Counted from the first letter of the stretch, positions 42,379 through 51,121 are shown. The stretch is 64,000 nucleotides of DNA from Alicycliphilus denitrificans K601 (GCF_000204645.1 NC_015422.1:2125001-2189000); one strand, 5' to 3'. The notes: generated by a model from the sequence alone, not told the origin. Numbers and translations: made by a program.

Positions 42379-43289
42379 AGAACTACATCGACCGCCACCG
42401 TGATGACTACGGGGTCGAGCCCATCTGCCGGGTGCTGCAGATGGCCCCGTCGTGTTACTGGCGCCACGCAGCCCGGCAACGCAACCCGCAACTGCGCAGT
42501 CAACGCGTCCAGCGTGACGAGGGTTTGAAAGCCGACATCCAGCGCGTGTGGCACGCCAACTGGCAGGTCTACGGGGCCGATAAGGTCTGGCTGCAGATGA
42601 ACCGCGAGGGCATCGCAGTGGCGCGCTGCACGGTCGAGCGCCTGATGCGTGCCATGGGCTTGCAAGGAGCACGCCGTGGCAAGACAGTGCGCACCACCAC
42701 GCCGGACACATCGGCACCGTGCCCGCTGGACCACGTCAACCGGCAATTCAAGGCCAGCCGGCCCAACGAGCTGTGGGTGTCGGACTTCACCTACGTCTCC
42801 ACCTGGCAGGGCTGGTTGTACGTGGCCTTCGTGGTGGACGTGTACGCCCGGCGCATCGTGGGCTGGCGGGTCAGCCGCAGCATGCAAACGGACTTCGTGC
42901 TGGATGCGCTGGAGCAGGCGCTGTATGACCGCCAGCCAGCAGCCCATGCCTTGACGCACCATTCCGACAGGGGCAGTCAATACGTTTCCATACGCTACAC
43001 CGAACGCTTGGACCAGGCGGGTATCCAGCCATCAGTGGGCAGCCGGGGTGACAGCTACGACAACGCACTGGCCGAGACCATCAACGGGCTGTACAAGGCC
43101 GAGCTGATTCACCGCCGGGGACCCTGGAAGACCAGGGAATCCGTGGAGCTGGCCACCCTGCAGTGGGTGCACTGGTTCAATCACGTCCGACTGCTCACGC
43201 CGATTGGGGGCATCCCTCCGGCAGAAGCTGAGGCAAACTACTGGAGGCAACTCGCCGTCAGCGACACCTCGACAGAGGTGTCAACTTAA
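42375..43289 (+). CDS. IS3-family transposase OrfB (DDE integrase)
   Basis: The rve core has the DDE residues in '[15 protein letters not shown]', '[15 protein letters not shown]' and '[16 protein letters not shown]', together with '[11 protein letters not shown]'. The start used is TTG at 42375, overlapping orfA by 4 bp; translation is probably mostly as a frameshifted fusion. It is intact, so the element may be active. Confidence 0.88.
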   Translation: MKNYIDRHRDDYGVEPICRVLQMAPSCYWRHAARQRNPQLRSQRVQRDEGLKADIQRVWHANWQVYGADKVWLQMNREGIAVARCTVERLMRAMGLQGARRGKTVRTTTPDTSAPCPLDHVNRQFKASRPNELWVSDFTYVSTWQGWLYVAFVVDVYARRIVGWRVSRSMQTDFVLDALEQALYDRQPAAHALTHHSDRGSQYVSIRYTERLDQAGIQPSVGSRGDSYDNALAETINGLYKAELIHRRGPWKTRESVELATLQWVHWFNHVRLLTPIGGIPPAEAEANYWRQLAVSDTSTEVST

Positions 43290-43351
43290 ACCAATCGGCC
43301 TCCTTGAAAGCCGGGGCGGTTCATGTCGAGGCAAACGATAAAGCCTACACA

Positions 43352-44278
43352 TCAGAACACCGACCAGCCGGTGAACTCCGATAACTCCTGCAGCGCGCGC
43401 GTGCCGAGCAGTGAATTGCCAAACGCATTCAGGCCAGGAGACCAGACCGCGATCGATGCATGTCCCGGAACGACCGCCAGAATGCCGCCTCCGACGCCAC
43501 TCTTGCCGGGGAAGCCGACCGAATAGGCAAAGTCGCCTGAACCATCATAGTGCCCCGCGAGCAACATCAAGGCGTTGATGCTGCGTGCCTGAGCTGGGTT
43601 CAGCAGGTGGGCTGCGGAGTCGAAGCCGGCCAGGAACCGGCCGGCGCTGGCCAATTGCTCGCAGTTCATCGTGATCGCGCATTGGCGACAGTAAATCTGC
43701 AGCAGACGTTCGCATTCCATGTGCAGATTGCCGCACGAGCGTAGAAAGTACGCCAGAGAGAAGTTGCGGTAGGCCGTCCGGTATTCCGAGGCGGCAACCT
43801 GTTCATCAATCGAGATCCGGTCATCTCCAGCCGCCGTGCGAACGAAATCCATCAGTTCGTCGAGTCCGCAGCCTGCGTCAGGCGCATCGAGCATGGCGTC
43901 GGTGGTGACCAGTGCGCCCGCATTGACGAAAGGATTGCGCGGTTTGCCGCCTTCCTGCTCAAGCTCGATGACCGAGTTGAAGGTGTAGTTAGATGGTTCC
44001 TTGCCCACCCGCTTCCAGAGCCGGTCGCCGTGACGGCCCAATGCGATCGCCAGTGAGAAGACCTTTGAGATGCTCTGGATCGAAAACGGCGTCGCAGCGT
44101 CGCCCGCGCTCAGCCGCTCTCCGCTGGCCAGGCACACACTGATCCCGAACTGATGCACATCAACGCTGGCCAGTTGCGGAATGTAGTGCGCCACCCGGCC
44201 GCGCTTGTGTGCGCGCTTCATGCGCGCGTCGAGCCCTACCAGAAAGCCCTGGAGCGTTTCCAAAGCGGCGTGGCCCAT
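43352..44278 (-). CDS. glsA: glutaminase A
   Basis: It hydrolyses L-glutamine to glutamate and ammonia. The beta-lactamase-like serine site is 'FSIQSISKVFSLAIAL', and other conserved elements are 'NPFVNAGALVTTDAM', 'YRNFSLAYFLRSCGN' and 'GFPGKSGVGGGILAVVPG'. Length 308 aa is normal for GlsA. It lies 3 bp after an M20 amidohydrolase gene and ends 28 bp before the IS3 element. The operon context suggests it acts on glutamine freed from an N-acyl conjugate. Confidence 0.92.
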   Translation of the reverse strand: MGHAALETLQGFLVGLDARMKRAHKRGRVAHYIPQLASVDVHQFGISVCLASGERLSAGDAATPFSIQSISKVFSLAIALGRHGDRLWKRVGKEPSNYTFNSVIELEQEGGKPRNPFVNAGALVTTDAMLDAPDAGCGLDELMDFVRTAAGDDRISIDEQVAASEYRTAYRNFSLAYFLRSCGNLHMECERLLQIYCRQCAITMNCEQLASAGRFLAGFDSAAHLLNPAQARSINALMLLAGHYDGSGDFAYSVGFPGKSGVGGGILAVVPGHASIAVWSPGLNAFGNSLLGTRALQELSEFTGWSVF

Positions 44279-44281
44279 CGT

Positions 44282-45469
44282 TCAGGCCAAGTAACGCCGC
44301 GCCAGCAGCGCCCAGTATGCAGCGCCAATGGCCAGGTTGGCGTCGTTGAAGTCGTAACCCGGGTTGTGCACCATGCAGGCGCCCAGCTTGTCGCCATCCC
44401 CGTTTCCGATCAACAGGTAGCAGCCGGGGCGCTTCTCCAGCATGAAGGCGAAGTCTTCGCTGCCGGTGAGTGGCGGGGCCTGCGGCACGACGCGCTCGGC
44501 GCCAACCAATTCGGTGCCAATCTGACGGGCGAAGTCGGTTTCATCCTTGCTGTTGATCAGTGCCGCGTAGCCGCGCCGATAGTCGATTTCGGCCTTGACG
44601 CCAAAGCACTGCGCCTGTGCGTGAACGATTTCGGTAATGCGCTGCTGCAGCAGGCTGCGCACTTCGGGGTCGAGAGCGCGCACGCTCAGCTCGAGATGTG
44701 CGCTGTCGGGGATGACGTTATTGGCGCGCCCGGACTGCAGCACCCCCACGGTAACCACTGCAGCTTGAAGTGGATCGACGTTGCGCGAGACTACTGTCTG
44801 CAACGCCATCACCAGGCTGGCTGCTGCCACTACCGGATCTGCTGCCTTGTGCGGCACAGCGCCGTGACCACCATGACCTACCAGCGTAATGTAGACCTTG
44901 TCAGAGGAGGCCATCATTGGGCCTTCGCGAAAGATCAAGTGCCCCTGTGGCCAGCCGGGCATGTTGTGCATGCTGAAGATAGCGTCGCATGGGTATTTGT
45001 CGAACAGGCCGTCGTTCATCATGCGTACGGCGCCACAGTCGCTGGTGCCGTATTCCTCCGCCGGCTGGAAGATCAGGTTGAGTGTCCCTGAGAAGTCACC
45101 CTGCTCTGCCAGCACCTTTGCTGCCGCCAGCAGCATGGCCGTATGTCCGTCGTGGCCGCAGGCGTGCATGACGCCCTGGTTGCGACTTGCGTACTGCAGC
45201 CCCGTGGTTTCCTGGATCGGCAGTGCGTCCATGTCCGCGCGCAGACCCAGCGTGCGCGTGCCGTCGCCACGCTTGAGTTGCCCGACCACACCGGTTCCGC
45301 CCAGGCCGCGCTCAACGTGGTAACCCCAGTCCCGCAGTCGCGCAGCCACTAAATCACTGGTGCGCAGCTCTTCGAATGGCAGCTCGGGGTGCTGATGGAT
45401 ATCACGGCGCAAAGCAATGAATTCGTCTTCGTGTGCGCGTACCGCCTGCAAGGTGTCTTGAACAGTCAT
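44282..45469 (-). CDS. M20 family amidohydrolase (aminoacylase/hippuricase-like)
   Basis: This metal-dependent hydrolase cleaves N-acyl amino acids. The metal-binding motif is 'MHACGHDGHTAMLLAAAKVL', with further ligands in 'IFQPAEEYGTSDCGA' and 'HNMPGWPQGHLIF'. The dimerisation lid follows ('VYITLVGHGGHGAVPHKAAD'), and the terminal His motif is near the C-terminus ('PLTGSEDFAFMLEKRPG'). Length 395 aa is normal. It is in an operon with an MFS symporter and glutaminase, so the substrate may be N-acyl-glutamine; that is inference. Confidence 0.88.
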   Translation of the reverse strand: MTVQDTLQAVRAHEDEFIALRRDIHQHPELPFEELRTSDLVAARLRDWGYHVERGLGGTGVVGQLKRGDGTRTLGLRADMDALPIQETTGLQYASRNQGVMHACGHDGHTAMLLAAAKVLAEQGDFSGTLNLIFQPAEEYGTSDCGAVRMMNDGLFDKYPCDAIFSMHNMPGWPQGHLIFREGPMMASSDKVYITLVGHGGHGAVPHKAADPVVAAASLVMALQTVVSRNVDPLQAAVVTVGVLQSGRANNVIPDSAHLELSVRALDPEVRSLLQQRITEIVHAQAQCFGVKAEIDYRRGYAALINSKDETDFARQIGTELVGAERVVPQAPPLTGSEDFAFMLEKRPGCYLLIGNGDGDKLGACMVHNPGYDFNDANLAIGAAYWALLARRYLA

Positions 45470-45506
45470 GCTATGAACTCACAGTCTGGCAAAATTCGCC
45501 TAGTAA

Positions 45507-46847
45507 TCATTTCTGTAGTTCCTTGTCACCGCCGGTTTCGCGCATGAGCAGAATGCCTACGATGGCGATCAAGCTGGTGATAAGGACGTAGAGCGCTGGC
45601 GCCGCCGGGTTGTCGGTCACCTTGATGAGCCAGGTGATCACCAGTTGCGCGGTGCCACCAAACAGCGCCACGCCAAAGGCATAGGCAATCGACAGCCCGA
45701 GCGCGCGTACATGGCCGGGGAACAGCTCCGGGATGGCCACCAGCGTTGGCGCGCCGCCAATGCCCGTGAGCAATGCCAGCAGCGCAGTCGCCAGTGCCAG
45801 AGTGGCAACGCTGGTGTGCTCGATGAGCAGCATGTAAGCCGGATAGACCAGCACGAACAATGCCACGCGAGCCCAGAGCATCACGGGTTTGCGCCCATAC
45901 AGATCTGACAGCCAGCCCCCAAGCAGCGCACCCGCCCAGGTCGCCACGCCGAATACGATGGTCGCCGACATGGCGATCGTCGCGGAGAGCTTGAGCGTGG
46001 TCACGGCATAGGTGGTCATGTAGATCGCCGCATAGGTCGAGATCGTCACACCCAGGATGACCATGAGCGCCAGCATGATCGGTCGCAGATGGTGCCGGAT
46101 ATCGGCCAGCGGGCTCTTGATGGGTCCGCTATGCGTGGGCTGCTCGAGGCTCTCGGGCATGTGGCGGCGCAGAAAGACGGCAATGGGGATCAATGCCAGA
46201 CCGAGCAAGAAAGGGATACGCCAACCCCACGCCAGCATCTGCTCCTTGCTTAGCGCCAGCGTGAGCACAATGCCGACGATGCCAGCCGCCAGCGAGGCTA
46301 TGCCCTGGCTGGCAAGCTGCCAGCTGCCATACAGGCCGCGCCGGCCCTGGGGTGCGATCTCGATCAGATACGTGGTAGACGGCCCGACCTCGCCGCCCAG
46401 GGCCAGCCCCTGCACCAGCCGACAGGCAATGACGATGATGGGTGCCGCCAATCCGATGCTTGCGTACGAGGGGGTGAGCGCCATGCCGATCGTGCCGACC
46501 GTGATGAGCGCAATGGTCAACAGCATGGCCGGCTTGCGTCCTGCACGATCGGCAAAAGCGCCGATCAGCAGCCCGCCCAAAGGGCGCGTGATGAAGCCAA
46601 CGCCAAAGACCGCTACCGACAGCATCACCGTGACCAGCGGTTCGTCAGCGGGAAAGAAGGTCTGGCCGATATAAACGGCGAAGAACGCGTAGGTGGTGAA
46701 ATCGAAGAACTCAAGCGCGTTGCCAGCCACTGTTGCAGCCACGACGCGGGGCTGCACCTTACTCGTCGCGGCAGTTGAAATGTTCGATGCGCCCTGGGAT
46801 GTGGGCGACAACGCAACGTCGCCCATACTGGAATTTTGAATGCCCAT
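45507..46847 (-). CDS. MFS transporter, metabolite:H+ symporter family
   Basis: The ATG at 46847 has GGAGA upstream; the longer frame overlaps the divergent promoter. Twelve membrane segments are predicted, with the MFS loop motif 'GALLGGWLSDLYGRKPVM' and the MHS-type 'PLGGLLIGAFADRAGRKPAM'. The start 'VVAATVAGNALEFFDFTTYA' is typical of MHS symporters such as ShiA/ProP/KgtP. It probably imports the substrate of the amidohydrolase next to it. It is divergent from a LysR regulator. Confidence 0.88.
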   Translation of the reverse strand: MGIQNSSMGDVALSPTSQGASNISTAATSKVQPRVVAATVAGNALEFFDFTTYAFFAVYIGQTFFPADEPLVTVMLSVAVFGVGFITRPLGGLLIGAFADRAGRKPAMLLTIALITVGTIGMALTPSYASIGLAAPIIVIACRLVQGLALGGEVGPSTTYLIEIAPQGRRGLYGSWQLASQGIASLAAGIVGIVLTLALSKEQMLAWGWRIPFLLGLALIPIAVFLRRHMPESLEQPTHSGPIKSPLADIRHHLRPIMLALMVILGVTISTYAAIYMTTYAVTTLKLSATIAMSATIVFGVATWAGALLGGWLSDLYGRKPVMLWARVALFVLVYPAYMLLIEHTSVATLALATALLALLTGIGGAPTLVAIPELFPGHVRALGLSIAYAFGVALFGGTAQLVITWLIKVTDNPAAPALYVLITSLIAIVGILLMRETGGDKELQK

Positions 46848-46923
46848 GAATTCGTCTCCGGATGATTGCTGCTGCCCTGGAAGACAGTGCGCGAAATCAT
46901 ATGAATCATGATCAAATGCGTCT

Positions 46924-46949
46924 AATGCATAATTTATTCTGAATGCATT
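46924..46949. promoter_or_regulatory. candidate LysR operator in the divergent promoter region
   Basis: Two copies of AATGCAT (46924-46930 and 46942-46948) separated by 11 bp form an inverted repeat, each half palindromic. It is between the divergent MFS and LysR genes and 25 bp before the LysR start, the normal position of a LysR-type operator. Confidence 0.5.
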
Positions 46950-46973
46950 CAAAGAACTCATGCGACGAAGGAA

Positions 46974-47876
46974 ATGAACCTGCGCCATCTGGAGTACCTG
47001 CTGGCCGTGGCGGACACCGGTTCGTTCAGCCGCGCCGCGGAACGTTGCCACATCACCCAGTCCGCCCTAAGTCGCAGCATCCAGACCCTCGAAGACGATT
47101 TCGGAGCACGTCTGATCGACCGAATGGGCAAGCGCAACGAGTTGACGCCGTTCGGCCAGACCGTTGCAAGCCGGGCGCGCCGCATGGTGCTGGATGCCGT
47201 TGAGCTAAAGCGCAGCGCACAGCTATTGCAAGATGGCTACTTGGGGGTCATTCGCATTGGGCTCGGCGCGGGGCCTACTGCACTGCTGATGCAGCCGTTT
47301 CTGCGTTATATGGCCTGCATGCATCCGGGAGTGCAGGTCAGCCTCGAATCAGGCCCCCCCGAGTTGCAGACCAGGCGCTTGCGCGAACGTGGATTCGACG
47401 CCCTGGTCGTGGATCTACGCAGCGTCACGCCTGCTGATGACCTGTTGATCGAAGATTTGGGCCAAATGCGCGGTGGTTTCATCTGTCGCGTGGGTCACCC
47501 CCTTACCAAATTCAACACCCCCATTACATTTGCACACCTCCAACGCTATCCGTTAGCGTCGACTTCACTCAATCCGGAGTTGGCACGTCTTCTGATCACC
47601 CGCTATGGGCCCGCAGCTGACCCCCAGGTCGCGGTGACCCTGCGCTGCAACGATATCAACAGTTTGCTACACGCGGTACACGGCAGTGACGCGGTGTTCC
47701 TCGGCCTCATCAGCCCCGCGCGTGAAGCCATCGCCAATGGTAGCTTGGTGGAGTTGCCCATCACTCCGGCGTTGAATGAGGGCGCACGCTTTGCGTTCGT
47801 TACCCTGGCCGACCGCACTGAAGCGCCTGCCATGGGAATTTTCCGCCAGTTTGTGGCCGAACATCTGCATGACTGA
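46974..47876 (+). CDS. LysR-type transcriptional regulator
   Basis: The N-terminal helix-turn-helix is 'MNLRHLEYLLAVADTGSFSR' then 'CHITQSALSRSIQTLEDDFG', followed by a substrate-binding domain ('GVIRIGLGAGPTALLMQPFL'). At 300 aa it has normal length. It is divergent from the MFS-amidohydrolase-glutaminase operon, which it probably activates with the acyl-amino acid or a product as ligand. Confidence 0.9.
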   Translation: MNLRHLEYLLAVADTGSFSRAAERCHITQSALSRSIQTLEDDFGARLIDRMGKRNELTPFGQTVASRARRMVLDAVELKRSAQLLQDGYLGVIRIGLGAGPTALLMQPFLRYMACMHPGVQVSLESGPPELQTRRLRERGFDALVVDLRSVTPADDLLIEDLGQMRGGFICRVGHPLTKFNTPITFAHLQRYPLASTSLNPELARLLITRYGPAADPQVAVTLRCNDINSLLHAVHGSDAVFLGLISPAREAIANGSLVELPITPALNEGARFAFVTLADRTEAPAMGIFRQFVAEHLHD

Positions 47877-48005
47877 GAGTCTCTTGGGGACTACGCTGAG
47901 TTTCCAAAGCTTGGACTTGAAGTTGCCCCTTTTTCACGGACACCTTACCGTTTGGACAAAAGGAGCAGAAAAGTTAGGCTCTTTTCGCGAAACGTACGGA
48001 TCAGC

Positions 48006-48345
48006 TCAAGCCCTGATAGCCAAAACCAGCACTGACGCGGGCTCCGGGGCAGATCCGGGCGCGCGATCCAGCATGCGAAACCAGCCCAGGTAAGACGCCA
48101 GGTACTTGGTGGCCACGCCCTTGAAGCGCCGCATCCAGCTGCGCAGGCGGCTGACGTAGGCGTTGACGTTCTGCACATGCCAAGGCCCGACCCGAACGCC
48201 AGCGTTGACGTTGACGCTGTGGTATTGCACGCCCAGCAGGTGGGCCGCAGCCGCCAGCGCTGCGCTGAGCTCGGCTGCAGTGGTATGGCAAGGCGCTGCT
48301 GGCGTCTTTGTCTGCCCGGCTGATGGCGGACTACGGGGACGGGTT
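48006..48345 (-). pseudogene. IS1595-family transposase C-terminal fragment
   Basis: The - strand frame reads 'LLGVQYHSVNVNAGVRVGPW' then 'HVQNVNAYVSRLRSWMRRFK' and 'GVATKYLASYLGWFRMLDR', the typical IS1595-family end. The N-terminal two thirds are absent. Its upstream edge near 48345 abuts the remains of an HTH gene. A likely outer end of the element lies near 47977 (GGCTCTTTTCGCG). The 100 bp from the LysR stop to that end hold nothing I can name. Confidence 0.65.
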
Positions 48346-48742
48346 CCAGAATTGCTTGCAGCGAAAAGCGCAGATTGCCACCCAGCATCAGATGCGGGAT
48401 TTGTTTGCGCTCGCGTTCGGCGCGATCTTGGAAAATGTGGAGGGGCAGCGATGCTGCTTCAGCGGTGTCTTTGGCTGTGAGGTAGCGGCTACCTTGTGCA
48501 TCAAACGCTGCGCCGACATCCTCATCGGCAGGCTTGAACTCCCGGTCGATGCCGAGCAGGGTCATCAGGAATTGCGCACTGCGGCGCTCGAATTCGAGAA
48601 TATCGACTTCGTGGTAGCGGACGTGGCGAAACAGCTTGTGCCAGATCGGCCCTTGGCCATCGAGTCGCCAGCGGCGCAGCGTCTTGAGACTGACCTGCCA
48701 GCGGTCGGCGACGTGTTTTTCAGTCATCACGGGGTAGCGCAT
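48346..48742 (-). pseudogene. HTH protein, C-terminally truncated at the IS1595 fragment
   Basis: The ATG at 48742 has GGAGAAG upstream. The N-terminal helix-turn-helix is 'VMTEKHVADRWQVSLKTLRR', followed by 'DGQGPIWHKLFRHVRYHEVD', typical of excisionase-like DNA-binding proteins, and a second similar segment 'YLTAKDTAEAASLPLHIFQD'. Past 'GNLRFSLQAILE' the frame runs into transposase DNA read out of frame. Original function unknown. Confidence 0.5.
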
Positions 48743-48876
48743 CTTTTTCTTCTCCAAGACAGATGCCCCATGACAACGCTGTTCGCCGTAGAAGCCAAGT
48801 TCAAACGCTTGATGTTCCGTTTTGTCGTCCTTATCAACCAAGTGACGAACGTACGGAACAATGTAGGCCACAGGAA

Positions 48877-49371
48877 TTACGGCTTGGCCTGGCTCAGGCG
48901 CAGCATCAGTACCAGCGGATCAGCCGGAGATGCTTGGAAGCCGTAATACTCGTAAAACAACTTCGCACGCTCGTGCAGGGCATGAACCAGCAAGGCACGA
49001 ACGCCCGTGTTCTGCGCCACGTTCACCGCCCGGTTGACGGCATCCTGCAGTAGGGAGCCACCCAGCTTGATGCCCTGGGCCTGGGTGTCGACGGCAAGCC
49101 TGGCCAATACCATGACGGGCACCGGATCAGGCATGTTTCTGCGCACACTGCCTGTGGCGAGCTGATGGGACACAGCACCAGCCGCCATTGCGTAGTAGCC
49201 ATAAACACGGTGCTCTTTATCCGCCGCAACAAAAGTGCGACTGGCTCCGCTGATCTGATTGGCCATCGCCCGACGCTTGAGCCATTCATCCAGCACCGGT
49301 TCGCCGCAGGAAAAATCGATGCAGTGATGATCTGACGTCAGCGGCTGCGGCGCGACAAGATCAAGGCTCAT
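48877..49371 (-). CDS. GNAT acetyltransferase toxin (TacT/AtaT-like)
   Basis: The acetyl-CoA fold shows 'YGYYAMAAGAVSHQLATGSV' and 'PVMVLARLAVDTQAQGIKLG' (the pyrophosphate loop), then 'ALLVHALHERAKLFYEYYGF' with a conserved Tyr. At 164 aa it matches GNAT toxins that acetylate charged tRNA. The partner DUF1778 antitoxin precedes it with a 4-bp overlap. The catalytic Tyr is present, so the toxin should be active. Confidence 0.9.
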   Translation of the reverse strand: MSLDLVAPQPLTSDHHCIDFSCGEPVLDEWLKRRAMANQISGASRTFVAADKEHRVYGYYAMAAGAVSHQLATGSVRRNMPDPVPVMVLARLAVDTQAQGIKLGGSLLQDAVNRAVNVAQNTGVRALLVHALHERAKLFYEYYGFQASPADPLVLMLRLSQAKP

Positions 49372-49634
49372 ACCTTGTTCCAGACAGGCTTCAGTGCAAA
49401 CAGGCGTTCCAGCCCGGTGTTGGGCTGGGGTGGCGCATCGAGTAGATCGACAAACTGCTGGAATTTGTCAGCATCCAGCGTGAAGTGAACCTGATCAAGC
49501 ACAACAGACTGGGCACGCTCGCAGGCGGCCTCCAGCATAAAGTCCGAACGGTTCTTTCCCAGCAGGTTGGCGGCGTGATCGATGAGGTCACGCTGCTCGG
49601 GCAGAGCACGCAGATTGATGGCGGCAGCACGCAT
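49368..49634 (-). CDS. DUF1778 (RHH) antitoxin
   Basis: The ATG at 49634 has GAGGAG seven bases upstream. The ribbon-helix-helix domain 'INLRALPEQRDLIDHAANLL' then 'KNRSDFMLEAACERAQSVVL' is followed by a toxin-binding tail ('FQQFVDLLDAPPQPNTGLER'). At 88 aa it matches TacA. It binds the operator upstream as a complex with the toxin. Confidence 0.9.
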   Translation of the reverse strand: MRAAAINLRALPEQRDLIDHAANLLGKNRSDFMLEAACERAQSVVLDQVHFTLDADKFQQFVDLLDAPPQPNTGLERLFALKPVWNKV

Positions 49635-49655
49635 GACGAAGCTCCTCGTGTAAAT

Positions 49656-49699
49656 ACAACAGATACACAAATGGTAGTGATGCGTGTAGCTGTTGTCAA
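49656..49699 (-). promoter_or_regulatory. toxin-antitoxin promoter with inverted-repeat operator
   Basis: On the - strand TTGACA (49694-49699) and TACCAT (49671-49676) are 17 bp apart. Two 13-bp arms, ACAACAGATACAC (49656-49668) and GTGTAGCTGTTGT (49684-49696), form an inverted repeat with one mismatch. One arm touches the -35 box and the other lies after the -10 box. This is the expected layout for RHH autoregulation. Confidence 0.75.
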
Positions 49700-49771
49700 T
49701 ACAATCAAAACTGGCCGAATCGTCTAAACCAAGGAGTAAAGTGCAGCGCTTGCCTCTCCGCGTTGGAAGCG

Positions 49772-49803
49772 GGACGCGGGTTCAGTTCCGTGTTCCGCCA
49801 CCA
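49772..49803 (+). repeat. direct repeat copy 2, tmRNA 3'-end-like (putative att)
   Basis: This 32-bp copy differs from that at 35546-35577 in two bases. It lies between the toxin-antitoxin promoter and a terminator, at the change from accessory to chromosomal genes. It is a likely right attachment site. Confidence 0.55.
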
Positions 49804-49814
49804 CATCAACGTCC

Positions 49815-49850
49815 AAGGGCGTTCGCCAACATCCGGCGAACGCCCTTTTT
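49815..49850 (+). terminator. strong terminator after direct repeat 2
   Basis: A perfect 13-bp stem, AAGGGCGTTCGCC/GGCGAACGCCCTT, with a 7-nt loop is followed by T residues. It would end both a + strand stable RNA and, in the other direction, the MFS gene ending at 49865. Confidence 0.8.
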
Positions 49851-49864
49851 CTTTGGCAAAGCCG

Positions 49865-51121
49865 CTATGCCGTCGCCCGGGCCGCAGGCAATGGCGGGCG
49901 CCGCCCCGGAAGCAGCAGCGCCACGCCGGCCGCCATCATCAGCAGCGCGCCCGACAGGCCGAAGGCGAGCCAGTGCGTGCCGAAATGCTCGTAGCCCCAG
50001 CCGCCCAGCCAGGAACTGATCATGGCCCCCACCTGGTGCCCCACGTAGGTCCAGCCGTAGAGCACTCCCACCAGGCGCACCCCGTAGACGTCCGCCAGGA
50101 TGGCCGACGACAGCGCAATGCTGCCGGCCCAGGCGATGCCGCCGATGACCGAGGTGCCGTACAGCTCCAGCGTGCTGCCCGCGAGCAGCAGCGAGAAGAA
50201 GCCCACGCCGCGCACGCAGTAGATGGCGGCCAGCAGCTTGCGCCGCGGCAGGCGGTCGGCCAGGCGGCCCAGCACCAGGGTGCTGGGAATGGCCACCAGC
50301 CCGATCAGGCCTATGCCCAGGGCGCTGGTGGTGGCGTCGAAGCCGTGGTCCATCAGCATGGGCATGCCGTGCGTGCCCAGCAGGTTCATGCTGAAGCCGC
50401 AGGCGAACATGCCCAGCGTGATCTTCAGGAAGGTGCTGGTGCGCATGGCCTGCAGCACCGTGTAGTGCTGGCCCACGGGGACCACGGGGTTGGCGGCGCG
50501 GTGCGCGCCGGGCAGCGGTGCGTCGCCATCGAGCGGTGCCTCGTCGCGTATCAGGAACAGCGCCGCGGGTACGGTGATGGCCGCAAACAGCACGGCGAAG
50601 CCCAGCAGCGTGGCCTGCCAACTCGCGTGCTGCAGCGCCAGGCCCAGCGCGGGCGTCATGATCGCGATGCCGGCCATGGAGCCCGTGGACAGGAAGAACA
50701 GCGCCATGCCACGGCGGCGGTTGAACCAGCGGCTGATCACGGGCGTGAGCGCCACCGGGCTGGTGAAGCCGGCCCCGATCGACATGAGGATGCCGAAGCT
50801 CAGCAGCAGCTGCAGCGGCGTGCGGGCGGTCACCGCCCACAGCGTGGATCCCACCAGCATGACCGTGCCGGCCAGCAGCACGAAGCGCGTGCCCCGGCGC
50901 GCCACCAGCCAGCCAGCCAGCGGCGTGGCTGCGCCATAGCACAGCATGCCCACGGCCACGATGGACGAGAGCATGCTGCGCGAGAAGCCCAGGTCTTCGG
51001 CCATGGGCAGGAACAGCGGGCCCAGGCCCAGGCGCAGGCCCACGGTGAGGGTCGTGAGTACGGTGGCTGCGGCCACGATGTTCCAGCCAAAGTACCAGCG
51101 GGGGGTGTCGGGAGAGGTCAT
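49865..51121 (-). CDS. MFS transporter (monocarboxylate/oxalate-like group)
   Basis: The N-terminus 'RWYFGWNIVAAATVLTTLTV' starts the first of twelve membrane segments; the motif 'ATPLAGWLVARRGTRFVLLA' fills the loop between segments 2 and 3. The central cytoplasmic loop is short. At 418 aa it is normal. It is the first gene of the chromosomal part, divergent from an SDR gene with ~180 bp between. Substrate unknown. Confidence 0.85.
   Translation of the reverse strand: MTSPDTPRWYFGWNIVAAATVLTTLTVGLRLGLGPLFLPMAEDLGFSRSMLSSIVAVGMLCYGAATPLAGWLVARRGTRFVLLAGTVMLVGSTLWAVTARTPLQLLLSFGILMSIGAGFTSPVALTPVISRWFNRRRGMALFFLSTGSMAGIAIMTPALGLALQHASWQATLLGFAVLFAAITVPAALFLIRDEAPLDGDAPLPGAHRAANPVVPVGQHYTVLQAMRTSTFLKITLGMFACGFSMNLLGTHGMPMLMDHGFDATTSALGIGLIGLVAIPSTLVLGRLADRLPRRKLLAAIYCVRGVGFFSLLLAGSTLELYGTSVIGGIAWAGSIALSSAILADVYGVRLVGVLYGWTYVGHQVGAMISSWLGGWGYEHFGTHWLAFGLSGALLMMAAGVALLLPGRRPPLPAARATA

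Larger units (their letters stand above)
42005..43323 (+). mobile_element. IS3-family insertion sequence, complete (1319 bp)
   Basis: The left end TGAACAGCCCCGGATTTC and the right end, read inversely as TGAACCGCCCCGGCTTTC, form terminal inverted repeats with few mismatches. Inside are overlapping orfA and orfB. No clear target-site duplication: the flanks are GGC on the left and TGT on the right. That suggests the element sits at a deletion junction rather than a simple insertion. Confidence 0.85.

Noticed and set aside
47920..47960. Possible further IS end (GTTGCCCCTTTTTCACGGACACC)
   Set aside because: It resembles the ends of some insertion sequences, but no partner end or transposase part could be matched, so it is not annotated.
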